Assembly (NCBI RefSeq): GCF_900583165.1
Contig: NZ_UTKY01000024.1
Span: 91,562-155,561 of the forward strand
From: Pseudomonas viridiflava
GTDB taxonomy: Bacteria; Pseudomonadota; Gammaproteobacteria; Pseudomonadales; Pseudomonadaceae
Direction of reading: 5' to 3'
DNA: 64,000 nt
Shown: one piece after another, positions 57,611-64,000 of the stretch
Position numbering within the stretch: position 1 is the stretch's first letter
How the letters are laid out: each line of letters opens with the position of its first letter
Translations under genes and position numbers: made by a program
Notes under the pieces: generated by a model
What the model saw: only the letters and a program-made list of their open reading frames with translations
Databases searched by the model: none
What the model was told of the DNA's origin: nothing

Positions 57611-59047
57611 TCAGATCTGGATATACACCACATGGGTATGGGTGTACTCGTACAGCCCGTGCTTGCCATCTGCCCCGCCAATACCCGACTTGCGGGTGCC
57701 CGCGTGGAAGCCTTGCATGGCCTCGAAGTTTTCACGGTTGATGTAGGTTTCGCCAAAATCCAGGCGGTTACTGGCCTGCATCGCCGCGCTCAGGCTGCGG
57801 GTGTACAGCGATGAGGTGAGCCCGTATTCACTGGCATTGGCCAAGGCAATGGCTTCGTCCAGGTCTTCGACAATCTGGATCGGCAGCACCGGCCCGAAAA
57901 TCTCCTCGCGCATGATCTCCATGTCGCTGCCGCAGCCTGCCAGCACCGTCGGTTGGTAATGAAAGCCCTGCCCCTTGTCAGCCACCGCACCACCCGTGAC
58001 CACCTGCGCACCCTGCCCTGTCGCGGTCTTGACCATGCGAGCGACCTTATCCAGCGCGGCCTGGTTGATCAGCGGCCCCATGTCCAGGTCTTGTTCGGCC
58101 AAAGGGTCGCCATAGCGCGTAGCCGCCATCGACGCGGCAATCTGTTCGATAAACGAATCAGCGACCTTGCGCTGCACGTAGACACGCTCGGCGCAGTTGC
58201 AAACCTGGCCAGTGTTGATGATGCGCGACGCGGTGATGGCCTTTGCCGCCAGTTCGAGGTCGGCATCCGCCAATACGATCGCCGGGGCCTTGCCGCCAAG
58301 TTCAAGGTTGAGCTTGGTGATATTCGGCGCTGCCGCTGCCATGATCCTTGAACCGGTGCCGACGCTGCCGGTGAAGCTGATCAGGTCGATGCCGGCGTGG
58401 CTGGTCAAGCTGTGGCCGACCGTCGCGCCCGTACCGCTGACCACATTGAACACCCCTGCTGGCAAGTCGGTTTCGGCCACCAGCCGTGCGAACTCAAAAC
58501 AGTTGATCGGGGTTTCTTCACTGGGCTTGATTACGATGGTATTGCCGGTGATCAGCGCCGGCGCCATCTTGCGGGCGATCAGGAAGAACGGGAAATTCCA
58601 CGGCAACACGCCGGCGACCACGCCCAAGGGCTTGCGCAGTAGGAAGATGCTCTCGTCCACCCGGTCGCTGGTCAGCACTTCGCCTTCCAGGCGCCGCGCC
58701 CACTCGGCCATGTAGTCGAGGTAATCGGCGGTAAAGTGCACTTCCACCCGGGCCAGCCCAAGCACCTTGCCTTGCTCGGCGGTGATGATGTGCGCCAGGC
58801 GCTCGGCGTTGTCGCGCACCTTGGTGGCAATCGCACGCAAGTAGCCGGCACGCTCGATGGCCGGGCGCGCGGCCCAGGCTTTCTGCGCCTGGCGGGCGGC
58901 GGCGATGGCAGCCTCGACCTGGTCGTGGCTGGCCTGTGGCACCCGCCCCAACAGTGTGGCATTGGCCGGGTTGTGGACGTCGATGTGCTGGTCGCTGGGC
59001 ACGAAGGCGTTGGCGATGAAATTCTGGTAGTCGTTCAATTCAGGCAT
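57611..59047 (-). CDS. aldA: NAD-dependent aldehyde dehydrogenase (AldA, lactaldehyde/glycolaldehyde type)
   Basis: A 478-residue aldehyde dehydrogenase. The catalytic glutamate is in KLNLELGGKAPAIV, and the catalytic cysteine is in NTGQVCNCAERVYV. The blocks HFTADYLDYMAEWARRLEGE, PWNFPFFLIARKMAPALITG and INRENFEAMQGFHAG, and the end GIGGADGKHGLYEY, are almost the same as in E. coli AldA. It oxidises lactaldehyde, glycolaldehyde or other short aldehydes to acids. Its partner 66 bases upstream is a periplasmic alcohol dehydrogenase, so it probably completes alcohol-to-acid oxidation in the cytoplasm. There is no sign of a separate strong promoter. Confidence 0.88.
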   Translation of the reverse strand: MPELNDYQNFIANAFVPSDQHIDVHNPANATLLGRVPQASHDQVEAAIAAARQAQKAWAARPAIERAGYLRAIATKVRDNAERLAHIITAEQGKVLGLARVEVHFTADYLDYMAEWARRLEGEVLTSDRVDESIFLLRKPLGVVAGVLPWNFPFFLIARKMAPALITGNTIVIKPSEETPINCFEFARLVAETDLPAGVFNVVSGTGATVGHSLTSHAGIDLISFTGSVGTGSRIMAAAAPNITKLNLELGGKAPAIVLADADLELAAKAITASRIINTGQVCNCAERVYVQRKVADSFIEQIAASMAATRYGDPLAEQDLDMGPLINQAALDKVARMVKTATGQGAQVVTGGAVADKGQGFHYQPTVLAGCGSDMEIMREEIFGPVLPIQIVEDLDEAIALANASEYGLTSSLYTRSLSAAMQASNRLDFGETYINRENFEAMQGFHAGTRKSGIGGADGKHGLYEYTHTHVVYIQI

Positions 59048-59113
59048 TGGTGTGCTCTCGCGGACAAAGTCAAAACACGCGCGCCCACCCTTGGGCCGGC
59101 GCGCACGGGGCCG

Positions 59114-61270
59114 TTACTGGGCGCTGAAGGTTTTCCAGACACCGCCTTCTTTTTTAAGGTCATGGCTGCGCTTGATCAGGTATTGATGGATGTGGTCCAC
59201 CTGCTCAGGGGTAAAGGCGTCGGCAAACGACGGCATGCCATCCGGTACGCGACCGCCAAACAGAATGCCGAGAAACATCTGGTGTTTTTCCTGGGTCAGC
59301 TTGCGCAGGTCCGGCAGTACGCCGCCGCTGACGGCATGGATGCCGTGGCACTGCGAGCAATAACCGTCATAGAGTTTGGCGCCGGCCTCGATCGACGCGG
59401 TGTCGGTGCTCAGTACGGGCGGTTCAGGGGTGTTGGCAGGCGGCGCGGGCTCACGCAGTTTCGCGGTGCCACCGAGCTTGTAGGTCAGCACCTGGGAAAA
59501 CGGCTGCACCCCGGCCCGCAGCGACAAGGCCCCGGCGAACGTGGAAAACGCGCCGCCCCAGCCGGCCATGAACGTGACGTACTGCTCACCGTCCACGCTG
59601 TAGGTGATCGGCGCTGCCATCACGCCGCTGGCGGCCGGTTGTTCCCAGAGCTTCTTGCCGGTGTCAGCGGCGTAGGCAATTACCCGCCCGTCGGCGCTGC
59701 CCTCGAACACCAAGTTGCCGGCGGTGCTCAGCGTGCCGCCGTTGAAGATGGTCACGTAGGGCACTTCCCAGGCAGCCTTTTGCTTTACCGGGTCCCAGGC
59801 GATCAACTTACCCGACCAGCCCTTGGCCATTTCTAGCAGGCCCTCGGCGTTCTCGGGCATCATCCCGGTGCGCAGGCCCAACTGGTACATGCTCTTGAAC
59901 GGGTTGCGCTTGGGTGCTTCGGGTAGGTGTTCGTAGTAGGCGGACATGATGTGCGCCGGGATATACACCAACCCGGTGTTGGGGTTATAGGACATCGGCT
60001 GCCAGTCGTGAGCGCCCCAGAAAGCCGGCGTGACCAGCTTGCGCTTGCCGTCCTTCCAATAGGCGGCGTTTTCCTCGTCGAGAATCGGCCGGCCGGTTTT
60101 CATGTCCATGCCTTTGGTCCAGCTCTGCGGCACGATGCCCTTGGCCGAGAGCAACTCGCCAGTGGCACGGTCGATCACATAAAAGAAGCCGTTCTTGGGG
60201 GCCTGCATCAGCACCTTGCGTTGCTTGCCGTCAATCGGCAGCTCGGCGAGGATCATGTGCTGGGTGGCGGTGTAGTCCCAGGCGTCGCCCGGTGTGGTCT
60301 GGTAGTGCCAGGCATATTCGCCGGTGTCGGCGTTGACCGCGACAATCGAAGACAGGAACAGGTTGTCACCCTTGGCCTGGCTGCGCCATTTGGGGTCCCA
60401 CATCGAGCCGTTGCCGACGCCGATATACAGCAGGTTCAACTCCGGGTCGTAGGCAAACGAGTCCCACGCGGTGCCGCCGCCGCCCTGTTCGACGAAGGCG
60501 TCGCCGTGCCAGGTCTTGGCGGCAATCTCCATGGCCTTGTCTTCCGGCGGCAGCTTGGGATCGCCGGGCACCGTGTAGAAGCGCCAGGCCTGCTTGCCGG
60601 ATTCTGCGTCGTAGGCGGTCACGTAACCACGCACACCAAATTCGGCGCCACCGTTGCCGATCACCACCTTGCCGTTGACCACGCGAGGTGCGCCGGTGAT
60701 GGTGTAGCTGCGCTTGTGGTCGGCCCGGGTATCCACCGACCAGGCCAACTGGCCGGTCTTGGCATCAATGGCTTCCAGGCGACCGTCAAGCACGCCGACA
60801 TACACCTTGCCCTTCCACACCGCCACGCCCCGGTTCACCGCGTCGCAACAGGCTTCGCCCGCGCGGTTGCGGTCGGATTTGGGGTCATATTTCCACAGCA
60901 GCTTGCCGTCGCGCGCATCCAGGGCGTACACCACCGAAAACGGCCCGGTGGTGTACATCACGCCATCCACCACGATGGGCGTGGCTTCCACCCCGCGATC
61001 CAGGTCCAGCTTGTAGCTCCACGCCAGGCCCAATTGGCTGACGTTCTGCGCGGTGATGTCATTGAGCGGGCTGTAGCGCTGTTCATCATAGGTGCGCCCG
61101 GTGCTCATCCAGTTACCGGGCTCCTTGTCGGCAGCGATAATGCGCTGGCCGTCGACGTTGGCCGGCACGTCTTGCGCCCAGGCCGGCGCAGTACTGAGGT
61201 GAATGGCCAATGCGACAAACAGGACGTTGAGCGGCTTCTTGCAAGCGGTGGCGAGGCTGGTCTGCGGCAT
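59114..61270 (-). CDS. PQQ-dependent quinohaemoprotein alcohol dehydrogenase (type II)
   Basis: A 718-residue periplasmic enzyme. Signal peptide about 1-33 (cleavage after TAPAWA). The PQQ-binding eight-bladed propeller covers about 40-600, with the unusual neighbouring-cysteine pair in GEACCDAVNRG, the catalytic aspartate in TTPGDAWDYTATQ, and tryptophan-docking repeats. The C-terminal domain (about 625-718) is a c-type cytochrome with the haem site CSQCH and an axial methionine near GRVPDGMPSFA. The fused haem makes it a type II quinohaemoprotein, unlike the haem-free ExaA/PedE type. It oxidises alcohols and passes electrons to a blue-copper protein or cytochrome. It has a good sigma-54 promoter upstream. 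Confidence 0.9.
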   Translation of the reverse strand: MPQTSLATACKKPLNVLFVALAIHLSTAPAWAQDVPANVDGQRIIAADKEPGNWMSTGRTYDEQRYSPLNDITAQNVSQLGLAWSYKLDLDRGVEATPIVVDGVMYTTGPFSVVYALDARDGKLLWKYDPKSDRNRAGEACCDAVNRGVAVWKGKVYVGVLDGRLEAIDAKTGQLAWSVDTRADHKRSYTITGAPRVVNGKVVIGNGGAEFGVRGYVTAYDAESGKQAWRFYTVPGDPKLPPEDKAMEIAAKTWHGDAFVEQGGGGTAWDSFAYDPELNLLYIGVGNGSMWDPKWRSQAKGDNLFLSSIVAVNADTGEYAWHYQTTPGDAWDYTATQHMILAELPIDGKQRKVLMQAPKNGFFYVIDRATGELLSAKGIVPQSWTKGMDMKTGRPILDEENAAYWKDGKRKLVTPAFWGAHDWQPMSYNPNTGLVYIPAHIMSAYYEHLPEAPKRNPFKSMYQLGLRTGMMPENAEGLLEMAKGWSGKLIAWDPVKQKAAWEVPYVTIFNGGTLSTAGNLVFEGSADGRVIAYAADTGKKLWEQPAASGVMAAPITYSVDGEQYVTFMAGWGGAFSTFAGALSLRAGVQPFSQVLTYKLGGTAKLREPAPPANTPEPPVLSTDTASIEAGAKLYDGYCSQCHGIHAVSGGVLPDLRKLTQEKHQMFLGILFGGRVPDGMPSFADAFTPEQVDHIHQYLIKRSHDLKKEGGVWKTFSAQ

Positions 61271-61327
61271 GGAGAACTCCTGATTCTTATTAGTAGCGCA
61301 GCATTCGCGCTGCGCAACAGGAGCTCA

Positions 61328-61342
61328 GCAACCCCCATGCCA
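61328..61342 (-). promoter_or_regulatory. Sigma-54 (-24/-12) promoter for the alcohol dehydrogenase operon
   Basis: Read on the minus strand: TGGCATGGGGGTTGC. The GG and GC doublets are exactly ten bases apart, and the flanks fit the consensus TGGCACG-N4-TTGC with one mismatch. It lies 58-72 bases upstream of the alcohol dehydrogenase start. A sigma-54 activator gene is in the same locus. Confidence 0.75.
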
Positions 61343-61399
61343 TGTCCCCAACTGGCCTGAAAGTGCCTGTTTACAGCGGTTTGGGTTGTGGCGCAGGAT

Positions 61400-61456
61400 T
61401 GTCGCGAGTGCGACAGTTGTCGCATGTGCCGCGACATCTGCGTCATCGCTGCGACA
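61400..61456. promoter_or_regulatory. Upstream activator sites (TGTCGC/GCGACA palindromes)
   Basis: Three related elements lie 60-115 bases upstream of the -24 element. The first is a perfect palindrome, TGTCGCGAGTGCGACA (61400-61415). The second is TGTCGC-N7-GCGACA (61418-61436). The third is a half-site GCGACA with a degenerate partner (61440-61456). The position and dyad symmetry fit binding of the Fis-type domain of the activator at 55601-57544. Confidence 0.65.
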
Positions 61457-61607
61457 CAGGACCGGTCACCCTTGGGTTATGTGCATAACGCATGGCCCAT
61501 GCCCAAGCGACATAATTGCTTAGGCTGCTGCGTGGTAATCTCCTACGACTACGACTAAATGAATCGGCTTGATCGTGTCTCGACGATGGCCAACACCAGG
61601 AAAGATC

Positions 61608-62477
61608 ATGCCGAAAAAGTCTCACACAGCCCTGCGCCGCAATTTCCGTGAACTGCTTGCAACGCCCACCTGCGTTGAAACCGCTTCTGTCTTTGACCCG
61701 ATGTCTGCACGTATCGCCGCCGACCTGGGGTTTGAGGTTGGCATCCTGGGGGGCTCCGTGGCCTCGCTACAGGTCTTGGCAGCACCTGATTTTGCATTGA
61801 TCACGCTGAGTGAGTTCGTTGAACAGGCCACCCGCATCGGCCGCGTCGCCCAACTGCCGTTTATCGCGGACGCCGACCACGGCTACGGTAACGCCCTCAA
61901 CGTCATGCGCACCGTTGAAGAACTCGAGCGCGCCGGCGTGGCCGCGTTGACCATCGAAGACACCCTGCTGCCCGCGCAATTCGGGCGCAAATCCACCGAC
62001 CTGATCTCCATCGAGGAGGGCATCGGCAAGGTTCGCGCCGCACTGGAAGCCCGTGTGGATCCGGAACTGTCGATCATCGCGCGCACCAACGCCGGCGTTT
62101 TACCGACCGAAGCGGTGATCGAGCGCACCCAGGCTTACCAGAAAGCCGGTGCCGACGGGATCTGCATGGTGGGCGTGAGTGATTTCGAGCACCTGGAGAA
62201 GATCGCAGAAAACCTCACGGTTCCGCTGATGCTGGTGACCTACGGCAACCCCAAGCTCAACGACCCGCAGCGCCTGGCCAGCCTTGGCGTACGCGTAGTG
62301 GTGGCTGGCCATGGCGCTTACTTCGCGGCGATCAAGGCCACGTACGACAGCCTGCGCGCCCAGCGCCAGTTGACCCACAGCACGGATAACCTGAGTGCCA
62401 CCGAGTTGACGCACACCTACACGTTGCCGGAAAGCTATGTAGCGTGGGCCGAAGAGTTCATGGATGTGAAAGAGTAG
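61608..62477 (+). CDS. Isocitrate lyase/PEP mutase family protein, oxaloacetate decarboxylase type
   Basis: A 289-residue PEP mutase/isocitrate lyase superfamily barrel. It has [18 protein letters not shown] near the N-terminus, the metal-binding aspartates in [17 protein letters not shown], the glutamate in LTIEDTLLP, and [11 protein letters not shown]. The length and these loops match the pseudomonad oxaloacetate decarboxylase (PA4872-like), which lacks the isocitrate lyase lid. It would convert oxaloacetate to pyruvate and CO2. The ATG at 61608 has AGGA 7 bases upstream; the frame to 61569 has no support. It is divergent from the alcohol dehydrogenase. Confidence 0.85.
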   Translation: MPKKSHTALRRNFRELLATPTCVETASVFDPMSARIAADLGFEVGILGGSVASLQVLAAPDFALITLSEFVEQATRIGRVAQLPFIADADHGYGNALNVMRTVEELERAGVAALTIEDTLLPAQFGRKSTDLISIEEGIGKVRAALEARVDPELSIIARTNAGVLPTEAVIERTQAYQKAGADGICMVGVSDFEHLEKIAENLTVPLMLVTYGNPKLNDPQRLASLGVRVVVAGHGAYFAAIKATYDSLRAQRQLTHSTDNLSATELTHTYTLPESYVAWAEEFMDVKE

Positions 62478-62539
62478 TCGCGCCCTCGGCAGCAACCAGA
62501 CTGCTGCCCCGGTTTGCCCCCGCCACGCTTTTCGGGGAC

Positions 62540-62580
62540 CATGGGCGCCTTCTGATTACAGTCAACAAGAGGCGCCCATG
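62540..62580 (+). promoter_or_regulatory. Stem-loop covering the ridA start codon
   Basis: CATGGGCGCC (62540-62549) and GGCGCCCATG (62571-62580) are a perfect 10-bp inverted repeat with a 21-base loop. The right arm ends with the ATG of ridA, and the presumed ribosome binding site AAGAGG (62567-62572) is partly in the loop and partly in the stem. In RNA this hairpin would hide the start codon. Confidence 0.5.
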
Positions 62581-62958
62581 GCCAATCAAGACCTGTCCTA
62601 CACCCCCGACCCGGACGCAGACTCCATTTCCTCCGACGTCGTCGGTTTCAACGGCATCCTGGTGTCCACCCAGATCCCCACCCGCGCCGACGGCAGCCTG
62701 GAGCTGGGCGATGTCACCGCGCAAAGCGAATGCACCCTGCAAGCGCTGAAAGTCGCCCTGGAAAAGGCTGGCAGCGGCATGGACCGGGTGATGCACCTGA
62801 CGATCTACCTCACGGACATGGCCGACCGAGCGGCGTTCAATGAAGTCTACAAGCGCTATTTTGCCAAGCCATGGCCGGTGCGGGCGGCGGTGGGCGTGGC
62901 TGCGCTGGCGGTTGAGGGCATGCGCGTGGAAGTGACCGCAATGGCCGCAAAAGCCTGA
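62578..62958 (+). CDS. RidA family protein (reactive enamine/imine deaminase)
   Basis: A 126-residue RidA/YjgF/UK114 protein. It has FNGILVSTQIPTRADGSLEL in the N-terminal half and the conserved active-site arginine in WPVRAAVGVAALA, followed by the glutamate in MRVEVTAMA. RidA trimers hydrolyse reactive enamine/imine intermediates such as 2-aminoacrylate from serine dehydratase reactions. Key residues are present, so it is expected to be active, although it may be a paralogue and not the main RidA. The start ATG at 62578 is part of a stem-loop. The gene follows the decarboxylase by 100 bases and is followed by a REPIN. Confidence 0.88.
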   Translation: MANQDLSYTPDPDADSISSDVVGFNGILVSTQIPTRADGSLELGDVTAQSECTLQALKVALEKAGSGMDRVMHLTIYLTDMADRAAFNEVYKRYFAKPWPVRAAVGVAALAVEGMRVEVTAMAAKA

Positions 62959-62972
62959 GCCTAACTCAGTCA

Positions 62973-63067
62973 AAATGTGGGAGGGGGCTTGCTCCCGATA
63001 GCAGTGGATCAGTGACTACTATGGAGACTGAGACGCCGCCATCGGGAGCAAGCCCCCTCCCACATTT
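62973..63067. repeat. REPIN with perfect 27-bp inverted arms
   Basis: Left arm 62973-62999 and right arm 63041-63067 are exact reverse complements over 27 bases, with the core GGGAGGGGGCTTGCTCCC and its complement. Each arm is itself a REP hairpin (GGGAGC/GCTCCC). The 41-base centre is unique. The perfect arms suggest a recent or maintained element. The RAYT transposase that would mobilise it is not in the window. Confidence 0.92.
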
Positions 63068-63196
63068 GATTGGGTTTGCACTCCAAAGGCTGTAGCACAT
63101 GGGCTATGTGGTCAGACAGCCCTGTGGTAGGTGCCGCCCCAGCGTTTCACAGCTACAATGCCCGCCTCAACCGTGACAAGCCTGACTAAAAAAACT

Positions 63197-64000
63197 ATGT
63201 CCTTGCCCAAGCATCACCTTGAATTGCTCAGCCCTGCCCGCGATGTGGCCATCGCGCGCGAGGCTATCTTGCATGGCGCCGACGCCATCTACATCGGCGG
63301 CCCAAGCTTTGGCGCCCGCCACAACGCCTGTAACGACGTGAGCGATATCGCGTCCCTGGTGGAATTCGCCCGCCGTTACCACGCGCGCGTGTTCACTACC
63401 ATCAACACCATCCTGCATGACAATGAGCTGGAACCGGCGCGCAAGCTGATCCATCAGCTGTACGACGCCGGCGTCGATGCATTGATCGTGCAAGACCTGG
63501 GCGTGATGGAGCTGGATATTCCGCCCATCGAGCTGCACGCCAGCACCCAGACCGATATCCGCACCCTGGGCCGCGCCAAGTTTCTTGACCAGGCCGGTTT
63601 CTCCCAGCTGGTACTGGCCCGTGAGCTGAACCTGCAAGAGATCCGCGCGATCGCCGACGAGACCGATGCCGCCATCGAGTTCTTTATCCACGGCGCTTTG
63701 TGCGTGGCGTTCTCCGGGCAGTGCAACATCTCCCACGCGCAGAACGGCCGCAGCGCCAACCGTGGCGATTGCTCCCAGGCCTGCCGCCTGCCGTACACCT
63801 TGAAAGATGACCAGGGCCGCGTCGTGGCCTTCGAAAAGCACCTGCTGTCGATGAAAGACAACAACCAGAGCGCCAATATTCGCGCGTTGGTTGAAGCCGG
63901 CGTGCGTTCGTTCAAGATCGAAGGCCGCTACAAGGACATGGGCTATGTGAAGAACATCACCGCCTATTACCGCCAGCGTCTCGATGAAGTGCTTGAAGAC
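63197..64000 (+). CDS. rlhA: 23S rRNA 5-hydroxycytidine C2501 synthase RlhA (U32 peptidase family), 3' part outside window
   Basis: The first 268 codons are visible without a stop. The sequence HLELLSPARDVAIAREAILH, then IYIGGPSFGARHNACN, ELHASTQTDIRTL, FFIHGALCVAFSGQCNISHA, NRGDCSQACRLPYTLKDDQG and SFKIEGRYKDMGYVKNITAY is very close to E. coli YdcP/RlhA. RlhA hydroxylates C2501 in 23S rRNA using prephenate as a factor. The cysteines in GQCNISH and GDCSQACR are the iron-sulfur ligands of the U32 family. The ATG at 63197 gives the family N-terminus. The other U32 protein, TrhP/YegQ, is less similar. The full gene would be about 650 codons. Confidence 0.9.
   Translation, partial: MSLPKHHLELLSPARDVAIAREAILHGADAIYIGGPSFGARHNACNDVSDIASLVEFARRYHARVFTTINTILHDNELEPARKLIHQLYDAGVDALIVQDLGVMELDIPPIELHASTQTDIRTLGRAKFLDQAGFSQLVLARELNLQEIRAIADETDAAIEFFIHGALCVAFSGQCNISHAQNGRSANRGDCSQACRLPYTLKDDQGRVVAFEKHLLSMKDNNQSANIRALVEAGVRSFKIEGRYKDMGYVKNITAYYRQRLDEVLED

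Overview
The window looks like a chromosomal segment of a Pseudomonas of the P. fluorescens group. The reasons are GC-rich coding sequence, the typical fluorescens-type REP/REPIN repeats (a perfect one at 62973-63067 and a decayed one at 4312-4408), a complete-looking arn/ugd lipid A modification operon, a Roc-type phosphorelay, many transporters and oxidoreductases, and an rlhA gene very close in sequence to enterobacterial YdcP. No rRNA, tRNA, CRISPR array, phage or insertion sequence was found.

Layout. 1-236 is the start of a bestrophin-like channel gene. 405-6683 is a branched-chain acyl-CoA catabolic block: SDR, thiolase, acyl-CoA dehydrogenase and enoyl-CoA hydratase on the plus strand, and 3-hydroxyisobutyryl-CoA hydrolase plus isobutyryl-CoA-type dehydrogenase on the minus strand. 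Together these cover the isoleucine and valine arms after the branched-chain keto-acid dehydrogenase. 6801-16976 (minus) holds an HPP membrane protein and the operon arnC-A-D-T-E-F-ugd plus a second ArnT-like glycosyltransferase; arnB is not next to it. 17343-24188 carries an exported protein of unknown function, an orphan tyrosine recombinase, an SDR, a Bcr/CflA MFS pump divergent from a TonB siderophore receptor with a Fur-like box between them, and a DUF4019 lipoprotein. 24413-31870 is a RocA/RocS/RocR-like system (NarL-type regulator, BvgS-type hybrid kinase, REC-EAL protein) followed by a chemoreceptor.

31978-36545 holds a possible sulfur-acquisition operon (binding protein, flavin monooxygenase, thymidylate-kinase-like protein) and a BdlA-like PAS chemoreceptor. 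36725-38879 holds small stress-type proteins (CsbD, DUF2256, a lysine-rich protein) and a HAD phosphatase. 38900-46712 is a visibly eroded accessory region. It has fused remnants of a LysR gene and a bile acid:sodium symporter gene, an internally deleted flavodoxin with a decayed partial copy, and two aldo/keto reductase fragments. Among these sit apparently intact SDR, AKR, CMD and two LysR genes. 46776-55062 (minus) is an RND pump, adaptor and PaoABC-type periplasmic aldehyde oxidoreductase. 55601-61270 is a sigma-54 activator followed by a convergent AldA-type aldehyde dehydrogenase and a quinohaemoprotein alcohol dehydrogenase. A good -24/-12 promoter and three TGTCGC/GCGACA activator sites lie upstream of the alcohol dehydrogenase. 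The end holds an oxaloacetate decarboxylase-like gene, ridA with a hairpin over its start codon, the REPIN and the 5' part of rlhA.

The strongest leads are the predicted sigma-54 circuit for the alcohol/aldehyde dehydrogenases, the deletion and duplication scars at 39-47 kb, the arn operon without arnB but with an extra glycosyltransferase, the inverted repeat in front of the orphan recombinase, and the ridA start-codon hairpin. No wholly new system could be demonstrated from sequence alone.
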